Notes: generated by a model not told the origin, from the sequence alone. A stretch of 64,000 bases of DNA from IMCC2047 sp041395865 (GCA_041395865.1 JAWKZQ010000002.1:186001-250000), one strand, 5' to 3'. Positions 9,151-18,656 are shown, numbered from the stretch's first letter. A program made the numbers and translations.

Positions 9151-10053
9151 TTAGTAACGTTGAAATGCTGCGAAATAAAGTTTCTTGGCCCGGCTCATCA
9201 AATCCGGGCGCAGCGCTTCGCGCTCGTAACCGAACGCCTCGAGCGCATCGCCGGCGATCTGTTCGAAGATCACCCGATCGGAACGGGACATGCGGTTTCG
9301 CCACGCAAAAACTTTCGACGCATCCGGCAATTTAATCGAGTTTTTGTGCCACTGGATACTTTCCTCCGGCACAACGCTATTCGCCGTGTCGGAATAGTGC
9401 AGCATCTCGTGACTGTACTCGACACCGAGAAACTCGCACACGGTCCTGAGTGTTGCTTCGGTATTAAGCACCAGATCTTCGTATTTAATTTCCAGGAAAC
9501 GATCAGGCCCTATCACCCGGCCAATTTTATGGCACAACATGGTTTTCCATTTCCACTGGGCGGCAATGGTCGGGATACCGCTTGGCAACCAGGAAATATT
9601 TTTCTGGGACAGGGAAACATCGCGTCCATCGCGCACTAGGTGAATGAAGCGGGCATCGGGAATTACCTGATGCAGGAGGTCAATGTTTTCCGTATAAAAG
9701 GGCGTTTTATCGCACCAGTACTTTTTACCAAATCGCATCCGGTATTCGGTAAAAATGGCTTCGACCAGCTCCGTATAATTGCGGGGCTGGTGTTGCAGGA
9801 CGGCCTCCTTGGATGAAATCAAGGTGCCCCGCTGAACCAGCGGGTGCTGGCAGATATCCTCAAGCAGCTTTTCTATATTCTGCGGCTCTTCCAGGTTTCC
9901 GTATTTGTGCAGCTGTCGATAAAAAACGGTAATAAAAGCAGTTTCGTGGGGAACGGCAATTTCCGGGTGGTTGTTCAGCATCAAGCGGAACATTGTAGTA
10001 CCGGATCGTTGCGAACCGACAATAAAAGTTGGCTTAAAAACGCGTGTTTCCAT
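9151..10053 (-). CDS. PAPS-dependent sulfotransferase
   Basis: 300 residues with the sulfotransferase core. The 5'-phosphosulfate loop FIVGSQRSGTTMFRLML (about 10-26) is the family P-loop-like element, and the 3'-phosphate-binding segment HLVRDGRDVSLSQ (about 137-149) is intact. The rest (KYWCDKTPFY, IKYEDLVLN, CEFLGVEY) matches bacterial sulfotransferase family 1/3 proteins. Substrate is not predictable; bacterial members sulfate carbohydrates, lipids or peptides in the cytosol. It sits in the non-flagellar block between flhA and flhB with no biosynthetic genes next to it. AAGAGG lies upstream of the ATG. Confidence 0.88.
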   Translation of the reverse strand: METRVFKPTFIVGSQRSGTTMFRLMLNNHPEIAVPHETAFITVFYRQLHKYGNLEEPQNIEKLLEDICQHPLVQRGTLISSKEAVLQHQPRNYTELVEAIFTEYRMRFGKKYWCDKTPFYTENIDLLHQVIPDARFIHLVRDGRDVSLSQKNISWLPSGIPTIAAQWKWKTMLCHKIGRVIGPDRFLEIKYEDLVLNTEATLRTVCEFLGVEYSHEMLHYSDTANSVVPEESIQWHKNSIKLPDASKVFAWRNRMSRSDRVIFEQIAGDALEAFGYEREALRPDLMSRAKKLYFAAFQRY

Positions 10054-10189
10054 AGTCCTTGTATCCTCTTAATCCTTGCGTCCTAAACAAGCAAGGCCGC
10101 AAAAATGGGCATGCGGCCAATGCTAAGCGCGGAATATTACAGGACTATGAAAATCAAGTTAATGTCCCTAACGGCAATTGTGCAATTTA

Positions 10190-10666
10190 TTAGGGCGCGA
10201 CGAGTTCGAACCGCTCACGCAGCAGCAACCGGTCATCCTCAAAAACCATAAACTCCCAGACACCGGGTACCTGCTCGTGGGTTTCCGTGATCTGGAAAGC
10301 CATGTCATGGGAACCGGCGTTAACATCAAGATCCTTGACGACCGAGTACTTATCATGGCGCGTACCATTCTCTTCAACAATGCCAGGCGTCAGATACAGC
10401 ATGGTAACCCGATTCGGTTTTGCTGCACCCTTCCCCTCAAGGGTAAAACGAACCCCGAACTTGGCGCCCAACTGCGCTTTTATCCGTCTGGCAGGCGCAA
10501 TGGTTTCCTTGCCTGCCACCAGCACACGTTCGCCCTCGGCAAGCTTCAGGTCCGGGCGGGTAAACAAGCCCGCTTCCAACGACGAAACCTGCATTTCCGC
10601 ATACGCGGGAGAGACACAGCCAACGATTAATAAAAGCAGGGTTAAAGGAAAGAAACGTGTTCGCAT
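10190..10666 (-). CDS. Secreted DUF3859-like protein
   Basis: 158 residues from the ATG at 10666, placed 8 nt after AGGA; an ATG three codons earlier is also possible. The signal peptide (RTRFFPLTLLLLIVGCVSPAYA) could alternatively be read as a lipoprotein signal because of the Cys in IVGC. The mature part is beta-rich. The segments IPA-like APARRIKAQLGAKFGVRF and GVWEFMVFEDDRLLLRERF resemble DUF3859, a domain of unknown role. It is separated by 131 nt from the downstream GGDEF/EAL gene and by 136 nt from the sulfotransferase. Confidence 0.6.
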   Translation of the reverse strand: MRTRFFPLTLLLLIVGCVSPAYAEMQVSSLEAGLFTRPDLKLAEGERVLVAGKETIAPARRIKAQLGAKFGVRFTLEGKGAAKPNRVTMLYLTPGIVEENGTRHDKYSVVKDLDVNAGSHDMAFQITETHEQVPGVWEFMVFEDDRLLLRERFELVAP

Positions 10667-10797
10667 AACGGGCATCCTGAAAGAAACATCCTTAACATGG
10701 TGAGCAACATAAAACCTGAAGAGGTTATCGGGGAATTATGTCGATTTCATGACAACCAATAAAGGCTCGGCCTCCGGATTGCCCGGCATACCCTGTA

Positions 10798-13008
10798 CTA
10801 TGGGTGATGGCCCCTGGACGAAGACGAAGCCACAACAAAGGGCCTGTCAACAGCCGCAAAGCTCAAGGCTCTTTCAGCGGTAAGCGGACGCGCAAACAAA
10901 AAGCCCTGCCCGTAATCGCAACCCGCCTGCTTCAGGAAGTCAAATTGGGCTTGGGTCTCAATACCTTCGGCAACCACCTTAATGTCGAGCTTATGAACCA
11001 TCGCCGTAATGGCTTCGATAATTTTCCGGTCGCTATCGTTTTGCTGCAGATCCTGAACAAAGCCCCGATCAATTTTAAGCGTGTTAACCGGAAACTGCTT
11101 TAGCTGGGACAACGAGGAATATCCCGTACCAAAGTCGTCAATGGAAATGCGAATACCCAGTCTTCGCAGGTGCTGAATGAGTTTTTTACCCAGCTCGACA
11201 TTCTCCATCAGCAGCGTTTCGGTCAGCTCAAACTCGATGAACTGCGGAGCAATCGACAGGCGCTCAAGCATTTCCTCCACATGCCGGGCAAACAGTTCAT
11301 CCCGGAGCTGTCGCGCACTGAGATTGATAGCCACCGGCTTGACTTGTTGCCCGCTTTCAACCTGCTGCCGAATAAACTCGCAGGCGGCCTCAACAACCCA
11401 GTAACCGATTGGAACAATCAGGCCCGTGGATTCCGCTACCTCAATAAAGCTGCCCGGACTCAGCTCTCCTCTGCCGGGGTGCTGCCAACGGATCAGGGCC
11501 TCAAATTTCTCCAGCTGTCCGTCCGCCAGGGAAATAATCGGCTGCAATGCCAGGCTAAATTCACCTTTATGAAGCGCTCGGCGCAACTCCTCTTCCAGCA
11601 ACATCACCTGTTTCGCCTGCGTCTGCATCTGCGTATCAAAAAACGAAAACTGGTTTTTCCCGTTTCGCTTCGAGGCATACATAGCGAGGTCCGCATTGCG
11701 GAACAGAACAGCACTGTCTAACCCGTCCTCGGGTGCCAGGGTAATTCCCATGGTCGCGCCAACCACAACATCATGCCGCCCCAGCCGAATAGGCTGGCTG
11801 ATACTCTCAATCAGTTTCACCGCAATATTGGCCACATCCGCCGATGTATTGATATCCCTTAAAATCACAGCGAACTCGTCCCCGCCCATACGTCCAACCA
11901 GGTCGCTTTGCCTGACCGATGCCCGGATGCGCTGCGCGACTTCAATCAACAGGTTATCGCCCACTTCATGCCCCATCGAGTCGTTAACCCGTTTGAAATC
12001 ATCAAGATCCAGGCAAATCAGGGCCAGGTGTTTTTCGCTGCGACTAAGGTTATAAATGGCCTGGTCCAACTGCTCCATAAAATGCCGACGATTGGAGAGT
12101 CCCGTCAGCTCATCCTTAAAAGCCAGCTGTTCCAATTGCAGTGTCTGATTCTTTACCAGCGCCCTTAACCGCTCCGGTTCGCGCATAATCCGCTGCACCA
12201 GCAGGGCGAACAAGGTTGCAACGATCGCGCTGATCAGCGTGCCCAGCACAAAGATAATGGGAAAAGAGGCCGGATGACTCATCCGGATAGTCCACTCGCT
12301 GTTCGGCACCCGGATAGGTTTTACAACCGGGTGACGCAGCTCGCCATGGGCCGTTCCCGCAAAAACTTCCACCGCTTTCGTGTCCGGATGCACACGGGAT
12401 AATTCGTAGTCATAGCCCTTGGCTTCAAGCTGGTCCAGTTCGGTGGCAGTCAACAGGTCGTCAAGGAAGATCAGGCACGAGGTAAACCCCCAGAAATACT
12501 CTTCCCCATTTTTCTCCAGGAAGACCGGGGTACGACCGATAACGGCAATGCCGCCCTGAATAAGCTCAAAGGGGCCGGCCAGCGTCAGCTTACGGGCCTC
12601 AAGCGCCAACCAGGCTTCCTTGCTCCGCACATCGTCACGCAGGATATTGTGCCCAATTGCTTTTTCATTGCCGGGAAGCGGGTATATCTGCTCGATAACC
12701 CCCTTGGGCACCAATTGCAGGTTGGAGATACCGCCAAGGGTTTCGATCACCTCGGCCGCAAACTTGTCGAAATCCTTAAAATCGCCTCCGCTACGCCGCA
12801 CTTCCTGGGCCAGGATATAGGTAGCGGACAACGAGCGGGTAAGACGTCGCTCAAAGGCAGCCGCCTGGGAGTTGACGATTTCTTCCAGAAAAAATTGCTG
12901 CTTCTGTTGTTCGGCCTCGCGCATGACATAGGAGAAGTAGGTTCCCACACCGAGCACGACCAAAAAAGCAATTAAGGCAAAGAGATTGCTGCGTTTGAGT
13001 TTAACCAT
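10798..13008 (-). CDS. Membrane CHASE-GGDEF-EAL protein (c-di-GMP turnover)
   Basis: 736 residues. A first membrane helix (about 9-28), a periplasmic CHASE sensor domain (about 45-235), a second helix (about 245-270), a GGDEF domain with the intact signature GRMGGDEFAVIL, and an EAL domain with FEALIRWQHP, DDFGTGYSSLSQLKQFPV and VAEGIET all present. Both catalytic signatures look competent, so it could make or break c-di-GMP depending on the CHASE signal. Its location inside the flagellar cluster, just downstream of flhB, suggests a role in the motility/attachment switch. The start at 13008 has no good Shine-Dalgarno. Confidence 0.92.
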   Translation of the reverse strand: MVKLKRSNLFALIAFLVVLGVGTYFSYVMREAEQQKQQFFLEEIVNSQAAAFERRLTRSLSATYILAQEVRRSGGDFKDFDKFAAEVIETLGGISNLQLVPKGVIEQIYPLPGNEKAIGHNILRDDVRSKEAWLALEARKLTLAGPFELIQGGIAVIGRTPVFLEKNGEEYFWGFTSCLIFLDDLLTATELDQLEAKGYDYELSRVHPDTKAVEVFAGTAHGELRHPVVKPIRVPNSEWTIRMSHPASFPIIFVLGTLISAIVATLFALLVQRIMREPERLRALVKNQTLQLEQLAFKDELTGLSNRRHFMEQLDQAIYNLSRSEKHLALICLDLDDFKRVNDSMGHEVGDNLLIEVAQRIRASVRQSDLVGRMGGDEFAVILRDINTSADVANIAVKLIESISQPIRLGRHDVVVGATMGITLAPEDGLDSAVLFRNADLAMYASKRNGKNQFSFFDTQMQTQAKQVMLLEEELRRALHKGEFSLALQPIISLADGQLEKFEALIRWQHPGRGELSPGSFIEVAESTGLIVPIGYWVVEAACEFIRQQVESGQQVKPVAINLSARQLRDELFARHVEEMLERLSIAPQFIEFELTETLLMENVELGKKLIQHLRRLGIRISIDDFGTGYSSLSQLKQFPVNTLKIDRGFVQDLQQNDSDRKIIEAITAMVHKLDIKVVAEGIETQAQFDFLKQAGCDYGQGFLFARPLTAERALSFAAVDRPFVVASSSSRGHHP

Positions 13009-13217
13009 TTACAGTTTCAGAACAAATTCCTAACGCATTAAACTCCCTTTAAAGCGCAGATTAAAAGACCCGTACCCCGCTCGCCCTAACCCTGGCTGCG
13101 GATAAATGCGACGATGCCTTCATTTTTTATATCCAGTGTAGTCGAGCTTTGCCGGGTGCGCCTGTTTGATTTCGGACCTTTTCAATGACCGCTGGACGAC
13201 ACCTGCAAATGAAAGCG

Positions 13218-14354
13218 TTAAGCGTCCCTGCGCAACTCTTCGGGAATAGGCAGATCCGGTAACGGTCCGGGGCGCGGCCCTTTGCGTTTCTGGAAACTTT
13301 GCAACTGGAATACATAGGCCAGCACCTGGGCCACCGCCACATAGAGGCCCGCCGGGATTTCCTGATCCAACTCAGTACTGTAGAACACCGCCCGCGCCAA
13401 AGGCGGCGCCTCAAGAATTGGGATATCGTGCGCCTTGGCAACGTCGCGAATCCTGAAAGCAACCAGGTCGGCACCCTTGGCCACCAGTACCGGCGCACCC
13501 ATATCATCCGACTTATAACGCAGTGCGACGGCATAGTGATCCGGGTTGGTGATCACCACATCCGCTTCCGGCACTGCCGACATCATGCGTTGCTGGGACA
13601 TATCGTATTGCAGCTGTCGAATACGGGATTTCACCTCGGGTTTGCCTTCGGTGTTTTTCATCTCGTCCTTGACTTCCTGCTTGGTCATTTTCAGCTTTTT
13701 GGCATGGCTGGCAATTTGGAATGGCACATCAATCAGGCTGATCAGGATCATGGTGGCGCTCATGCCCAGCACGGACCAGCCGACGATACGGAGCGCGCTG
13801 ACCATCGCCGGGATTTTGTCCTGTTTACCGATTGCCAGAATATCGTCGGTCATAAAATCCAGGATGAGCAGCGACAGAGCCGCCACCAGCAGGAACTTGG
13901 CCAGTGTTTTGACCAGCTCCATCAATGCGCGCTTGGCAAACATACGCTTGATACCCGCGAGCGGGCTGATGCGTTCCATTTTCGGCATCAGGGACTTACC
14001 GGACATCACCCAACCGCCCAGCGCCACCGGGCCAATAATAGCCGCCAGCGTGACAACAATAAAAAAGGGCAGGAAGACCAGCAGGCTTTCGCCCATCGAT
14101 TGCCCCAGATGCGCCAGCATCGCCTGGGGATCAAATATTTCTTCACGGGAAAACTGGAAATTGGCGCTCATCATTCCTGACAAGCCCGCCGAAATGCTGC
14201 CGCCAAAAGCCAGCAACGCGCCTGCGCCACCCAACAGCACAGCCGTCGTATTAAGCTCCCTGGAGCGAGGAATATCCCCCTTTTCCTTGGCATCCTGCCT
14301 GCGTTTGGGGGTCGCCTCTTCGGTGCGTTCCTGACCGGTATCCTGTTCAGCCAT
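13218..14354 (-). CDS. flhB: Flagellar export switch protein FlhB
   Basis: 378 residues, normal length. N-terminal polar stretch (TEEATPKRRQDAKEKGDIPRS), four membrane helices (about 30-210), then the cytosolic domain whose autocleavage switches export from hook to filament substrates. The cleavage motif, NPTH in most homologues, reads NPDH here (ITNPDHYAVALRY). The Asn that drives cleavage is kept. The gene overlaps no neighbour but closes the fliLMNOPQR-flhB operon, 51 nt after fliR. The C-terminus is basic and proline-rich. Confidence 0.94.
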   Translation of the reverse strand: MAEQDTGQERTEEATPKRRQDAKEKGDIPRSRELNTTAVLLGGAGALLAFGGSISAGLSGMMSANFQFSREEIFDPQAMLAHLGQSMGESLLVFLPFFIVVTLAAIIGPVALGGWVMSGKSLMPKMERISPLAGIKRMFAKRALMELVKTLAKFLLVAALSLLILDFMTDDILAIGKQDKIPAMVSALRIVGWSVLGMSATMILISLIDVPFQIASHAKKLKMTKQEVKDEMKNTEGKPEVKSRIRQLQYDMSQQRMMSAVPEADVVITNPDHYAVALRYKSDDMGAPVLVAKGADLVAFRIRDVAKAHDIPILEAPPLARAVFYSTELDQEIPAGLYVAVAQVLAYVFQLQSFQKRKGPRPGPLPDLPIPEELRRDA

Positions 14355-14405
14355 GCGCCGCCTCTACGATCAATCCCTTCCTGGCGAATACGAAAGCACA
14401 CATAA

Positions 14406-15185
14406 TCAGCCAAGCCCCAGCAGGTTACGCATCATCATCAGGCTTTCCTCGGCCAGCTTTTCAAACTGGGGAACAAACCGGGTCAGGGTGACAAAGACAA
14501 TCATCAACCCCACCAGCATGGAGATAGGAAAACCCAACGCAAACACATTCAGCTGCGGTGCAGCCCGGTTCATAATGCCAAACGCAAAATTCACCACCAG
14601 CAGCGCACAGATCGCAGGCAATGCAATAATCAAGGCGCTGGCAAACATCCACGCCCCCCACTTCACCAGCTGGATAAAAAGCCCGCTATCCAGGGGCTGC
14701 TGCGACACGGGCATGGTTTTGAAACTTTCGATAAAAACTTCGATAACAACCAGGTGCCCGTTCATGCTGACGAACATCAGCATCACCAGCATCAGGTAAA
14801 ACTGACTAAGCACGGCCACCGACACCCCATTAACCGGGTCCACCAATGACGCAAAACCCAACCCCATCTGCATGGCGATCATCTGTCCGGCAAGCACGAA
14901 AATCTGCAAAAAAAGCTGGAAAATAAAGGCCATGCTGAAGCCGATCAGCAGCTGCTGGCCAATCAATAGAAACGTACCGAAGGATAAGCCATCCATAACC
15001 GGCATCGGCGGCAACAAAGGCGCTACCGCCAGCGTCACCAACACCGCCAGCCCGATGCGCACCCGTGTCGGCACCAGCTGAGAGGAAATAATCGGCATGA
15101 ACATGAAAAACGCCGCAATGCGGAATAATGGCCAAAGGAAACCGGCCATCCAGCTGGTTAGTTGAGAAACAGGCAATTCAAGCAT
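14406..15185 (-). CDS. fliR: Flagellar export protein FliR
   Basis: 259-residue integral membrane protein with about six hydrophobic helices (for example LFRIAAFFMFMPIISSQLV, VRIGLAVLVTLAVAPLLPP, and the C-terminal PISMLVGLMIVFVTLTRFV). FliR forms the export gate with FliP and FliQ in the basal body membrane. The family segment GQMIAMQMGLGFASLVDP is present. It follows fliQ by 16 nt in the operon. Confidence 0.94.
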   Translation of the reverse strand: MLELPVSQLTSWMAGFLWPLFRIAAFFMFMPIISSQLVPTRVRIGLAVLVTLAVAPLLPPMPVMDGLSFGTFLLIGQQLLIGFSMAFIFQLFLQIFVLAGQMIAMQMGLGFASLVDPVNGVSVAVLSQFYLMLVMLMFVSMNGHLVVIEVFIESFKTMPVSQQPLDSGLFIQLVKWGAWMFASALIIALPAICALLVVNFAFGIMNRAAPQLNVFALGFPISMLVGLMIVFVTLTRFVPQFEKLAEESLMMMRNLLGLG

Positions 15186-15201
15186 CGGCGTGAACGCCCC
15201 G

Positions 15202-15471
15202 TTAACCGATAATATTCGGCACGTTGACCATGAGACGAGTCATGAAGTCCATCAGCTCGCGGATCAGCCAGGGGCCCGCCACCATAATGGTCAGCAGGGT
15301 CACCAGCAAACGCGGCAGGAAGCTCAAGGTCTGCTCGTTAATCTGGGTCGCCGCCTGGAAGGTGCTGATAACCAAGCCCACCAGCAAACTGGGCAACACC
15401 AGCACCGCCACCATAATCACCACCAGATACAAAGCATCGCCGAATAAACCGGCTACCACTTCAGGTGTCAT
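15202..15471 (-). CDS. fliQ: Flagellar export protein FliQ
   Basis: 89-residue protein with two membrane hairpin helices (DALYLVVIMVAVLVLPSLLV and LLVTLLTIMVAGPWLIREL) and the conserved inter-helix QAATQINEQTLSFLPRL. Length and topology are those of FliQ, a spiral subunit of the FliPQR export gate. Spaced 8 nt after fliP and 16 nt before fliR. Confidence 0.94.
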   Translation of the reverse strand: MTPEVVAGLFGDALYLVVIMVAVLVLPSLLVGLVISTFQAATQINEQTLSFLPRLLVTLLTIMVAGPWLIRELMDFMTRLMVNVPNIIG

Positions 15472-15479
15472 AAGCCCCC

Positions 15480-16265
15480 CTAGATTCCGTAACTCGCTGC
15501 CAGTGAACCGATCACCAGCGACCAGCCGTCCACCAGAACAAACAACATGATTTTAAAGGGCAGCGAAATAATCACCGGCGACATCATCATCATACCCATC
15601 GCCATCAAAACGCTGGCCACCACCAGGTCAATGACCAGGAAAGGAATAAACACCATAAAGCCAATCTGGAAAGCCGTTTTCAGCTCGCTGGTCACAAAGG
15701 CAGGCACCAGGATGGAAAAAGGAATGTCATCGGGCGTTTCAAAGTTATCGATGTCGGCAATCCGGGAAAACAAACCGAGGTCGGACTCTCGCGTCTGTGC
15801 CAGCATAAACTCCCTAAACGGCTTGGCAGCCGTCTCCACCGCTTCCATAGGCGCCATTTCACCGTTCATATAAGGCTGCAGCGCGGTTTCATTGGCCTGA
15901 CTGAAAATCGGCGCCATGATAAAAAAGGTCAGGAACAATGCCAGTCCCAGCAGAATCTGGTTGGAGGGCGTTTGCTGCAAACCCAGCGCCTGCCGCAAAA
16001 TGGAAAAGACAATGATGATGCGAGTGAAGGAGGTCATCATCATAAGCAGCGCCGGCAAGAGGGTCAGCGCCGTCATCAGGAACAGGATCTGCAGTGTCAC
16101 CGTGTACTGCTGCGAACCGTCCTCAGCTGTGGTCAGCGTCAGGGCGGGAATGCCGATGGGATCTTCGGCCAGAACCTGTGGCGCAAATAAAAACGCCAGG
16201 ATCGGAATCAGGAATGTCAGCCCGCGCTTAAAGCGAGCCCGCTTAAGGTCAAATTTTTGCATCAA
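15480..16265 (-). CDS. fliP: Flagellar export protein FliP
   Basis: 261 residues. A cleavable signal peptide (LTFLIPILAFLFAPQVLA) precedes a periplasmic stretch and four membrane helices. Signatures FTRIIIVFSILRQALGLQQTP and MGMMMMSPVIISLPFKIMLF are strongly conserved in FliP. It is the core of the export gate. Operon position fliO-fliP-fliQ-fliR is standard. Confidence 0.95.
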   Translation of the reverse strand: MMQKFDLKRARFKRGLTFLIPILAFLFAPQVLAEDPIGIPALTLTTAEDGSQQYTVTLQILFLMTALTLLPALLMMMTSFTRIIIVFSILRQALGLQQTPSNQILLGLALFLTFFIMAPIFSQANETALQPYMNGEMAPMEAVETAAKPFREFMLAQTRESDLGLFSRIADIDNFETPDDIPFSILVPAFVTSELKTAFQIGFMVFIPFLVIDLVVASVLMAMGMMMMSPVIISLPFKIMLFVLVDGWSLVIGSLAASYGI

Positions 16266-16287
16266 AAGGTGTCACTTTTACGTCAAA

Positions 16288-16710
16288 TTAACGGCGTGAC
16301 ATCATCTGATGCAATTTCTGTGCAAACTCTGAATTATTTTTAATTTCCGTGGTATCGACCACGGCTTCATCGAAGGTATGCAGGGTATTGATCTGCTGGG
16401 CGGTAACGCCCAACAGCAACTGTTTTCCGCCAACTTCCACCAGCGCCAGGCGCTCACGCGAACCCACCGGCAGTACGGAAATCACCTTGATGGTACCGGT
16501 TCTCGCCGAAGGCATACCGCTAAAACGTTTGACCAGCCAGCCGCAACCGAACACCAGCACCAGCACAAAAATAAGGCCGGCAATCACCGTAACGATTTGT
16601 CCGGCACTGATGCCCGGTACGCTTTCGCCAGCCACCTCTGCTCGGCACAGGCTACTCGCCAGAACAAGCAGCCCTGTGGTGAGCAATTGGGATCGGCGCG
16701 TTGGATTCAT
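16288..16710 (-). CDS. fliO: Flagellar assembly protein FliO
   Basis: 140 residues: an N-terminal signal-like segment (LLTTGLLVLASSLCRA), a transmembrane helix (GQIVTVIAGLIFVLVLVFGCGWLVKRF without counting edges), and a cytoplasmic beta domain with the FliO signature IKVISVLPVGSRERLALVEV and GGKQLLLGVT. FliO helps FliP ring assembly. Spaced 22 nt before fliP. Confidence 0.92.
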   Translation of the reverse strand: MNPTRRSQLLTTGLLVLASSLCRAEVAGESVPGISAGQIVTVIAGLIFVLVLVFGCGWLVKRFSGMPSARTGTIKVISVLPVGSRERLALVEVGGKQLLLGVTAQQINTLHTFDEAVVDTTEIKNNSEFAQKLHQMMSRR

Positions 16711-16731
16711 GAGCGGTTTTTTGACACCAGC

Positions 16732-17112
16732 TTACTTGAGCTTTTTAATTCGCTCGGAGGGGCTCACCACGTCGGTGAGGCGGATGCCGAACTTTTCGTT
16801 CACCACCACCACTTCGCCGTGGGCAATCAGGGTGCCGTTAACCAGCACATCCAGCGGTTCGCCGGCCATCCGGTCCAGCTCAATGACTGACCCCTGATTC
16901 AGTTGCAGCAGGTTTCGGATGGTGATTTCTGTATTCCCGACTTCCATGGAAACGGTCACCGGAATATCCAGGATGACATCCAGCTCAGGCGACAGATTCG
17001 CGCCTCCCTCGTCCTGTAGCTGATCCAGTCCGGCCTTTTCAACGCCCGGCCTTACGGCTTCAGCCTGCTGCCAGTCCTGTGCGACGGCATCAGATGTATT
17101 TTCATCAGACAT
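16732..17112 (-). CDS. fliN: Flagellar motor switch protein FliN
   Basis: 126 residues. A variable acidic N-terminus (about 1-45) is followed by a SpoA/SurfaceAntigen domain: VILDIPVTVSMEVGNTEI, LLQLNQGSVIELDRMAGEPL, VNGTLIAHGEVVVVNEKFG and RLTDVVSPSERI. It forms the lower C-ring with FliM and FliG. It lies 19 nt downstream of fliM. Confidence 0.95.
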   Translation of the reverse strand: MSDENTSDAVAQDWQQAEAVRPGVEKAGLDQLQDEGGANLSPELDVILDIPVTVSMEVGNTEITIRNLLQLNQGSVIELDRMAGEPLDVLVNGTLIAHGEVVVVNEKFGIRLTDVVSPSERIKKLK

Positions 17113-17131
17113 TCTTAACTCCCGCGATTCG

Positions 17132-18127
17132 TTAACCGGCTTTATTTCCAGGCCGCTTTATCTGGCGTACCACTTTCAAGGCCAAGTGTTCGTTTGAAGC
17201 CCCCATCTGGGTTTCAAAAATCGGCACGCCGTTAGCCATCAGGATACTGGTTTCAGGCATGTTAATCGGAATAACATCGCCCACTTTAAAGTTCAGGATT
17301 TCACGCAAGGTGATTTTTCGTTCGGCCACACGACAGTTAACCGGCACACTGGCATATTGAATATCCTCCTGCAGGGATTCCAGCCAGGTATCGTCGGAGT
17401 CGTCAATGTCCGCCTGCACGCCCGCATCCAGGGTTTCCCGCACCGGCTCCAGCATGGAATAGGGAATCGCCACCTGAATTTTGCCGACCCGGTCATTGAG
17501 GTTAATCTCAAAGGAGCTGACCACGACCACCTCACTGGGGCTGATCACCTTCGCCATGGAAGGGTTCGCTTCGCTGCCCGTATATTCGAAGTCGATATCC
17601 ATCACCGTTTTCCAGGCTTCCTTCATGTCCACAAAAACCTGGCCCAGGACTTTCTGGATAATCCGTTTCTCGGTGTGAGTAAACTCGCGTTCGGCAATAG
17701 CCGTTTCCTGGGCGCCGCCACCGAAAAACTGGTCCACCAAGTTAATCACCAGGCTCGCATCCAGAACAAACAGCGCCGTGCCGCGCAACGGATGGATTTT
17801 CACCATATTCAGGCTGGTGGGGATACCCAGTGTCTGCAGGTATTCGGAGAACTTGACGTTCTCAATCTGCGCACTGCTGACGCTGGCCGTCTGGCGTAGC
17901 AGGTCGAACAGGCTCTGCTCGGTATATCGGGTAAAACGATCATTGATCATTTCCAGGGTCGGCAGGCGACCGCGCACGATATGATCCTGACTGGTTAGAT
18001 CGTAGAGACGAACGCCCTCAACAACCGTTGCTTCAAAGGCGCTTTCTGCGGTTTCAACCTCCCCCTCATCCACACCGTTAAGCAGGGTATCAATCTCTTC
18101 CTGCGATAAAAGATCTTCTTCAGCCAT
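17132..18127 (-). CDS. fliM: Flagellar motor switch protein FliM
   Basis: 331 residues from the ATG at 18127, which begins the conserved CheY-binding peptide EEDLLSQEEIDTLLNGV; a TTG six codons upstream opens the same frame but adds unconserved residues. The middle CheC-like domain and the C-terminal SpoA domain (RKITLREILNFKVGDVIPIN) are intact. The preserved N-terminal peptide implies that a CheY exists in this organism even though no che gene is in the window. Spaced 31 nt after fliL. Confidence 0.94.
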   Translation of the reverse strand: MAEEDLLSQEEIDTLLNGVDEGEVETAESAFEATVVEGVRLYDLTSQDHIVRGRLPTLEMINDRFTRYTEQSLFDLLRQTASVSSAQIENVKFSEYLQTLGIPTSLNMVKIHPLRGTALFVLDASLVINLVDQFFGGGAQETAIAEREFTHTEKRIIQKVLGQVFVDMKEAWKTVMDIDFEYTGSEANPSMAKVISPSEVVVVSSFEINLNDRVGKIQVAIPYSMLEPVRETLDAGVQADIDDSDDTWLESLQEDIQYASVPVNCRVAERKITLREILNFKVGDVIPINMPETSILMANGVPIFETQMGASNEHLALKVVRQIKRPGNKAG

Positions 18128-18158
18128 CGAATTTAACACCAGCAATCATTTAAAACGC

Positions 18159-18656
18159 CTACTGCATGACAAAATCAGTAAACAACACCTGCTCGATCAG
18201 CAGGCTCTCATCCTTCGATGCGAGAAAATCCTGCACCGTCGTAGTGGCCGTCTGGTTAAGGCTTTGCCGCCCCGTATCGGTCTGCAAACTGGCCAGCTGC
18301 TGGGAAGCAAAAAGGTCATTCAGGCGACTTTTGATGACAGGCTCGTGCGCCACGATCGCATCAATGGCTTCCTGCTGCTTGGTTTTCACCGCAACATTGA
18401 CCTGCAGGTAACGCTGCTTGCCTTCGCTGAGTACGGTCACAATAAAGGGTTTTTCAAAACGATGGTAAATAGAACTCACCCACTGGGGTTCTTCATTCGC
18501 CGCCTCTTCCGTCTCGCTGCTGCCGCCTACGAAAAAGAACATGCTGGCAGCCCCCAGGCTGATCCCCAACAACACCGCCGCAATAATAATGATGAGTTTG
18601 CTGCCGCCGCCTTTTTTCTTACTCTCATCAACTTCCAGTTCTTCGTTTTCTGCCAT
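18159..18656 (-). CDS. fliL: Flagellar basal-body protein FliL
   Basis: 165 residues: an acidic/lysine-rich cytoplasmic start (EELEVDESKKKGGG), one membrane helix (KLIIIIAAVLLGISLGAASMF, written as positions about 19-40), and a periplasmic stomatin-like domain. FliL surrounds the stator and supports torque. It is the first gene of the fliLMNOPQR-flhB operon; 123 nt of noncoding sequence separates it from fliK, so a promoter there is likely but no convincing box was seen. Confidence 0.92.
   Translation of the reverse strand: MAENEELEVDESKKKGGGSKLIIIIAAVLLGISLGAASMFFFVGGSSETEEAANEEPQWVSSIYHRFEKPFIVTVLSEGKQRYLQVNVAVKTKQQEAIDAIVAHEPVIKSRLNDLFASQQLASLQTDTGRQSLNQTATTTVQDFLASKDESLLIEQVLFTDFVMQ

Noticed and set aside
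13299..14180. Plus-strand frame (293 residues) opposite flhB
   Set aside because: Same kind of shadow; His/Arg/Gln-rich and without start signal.
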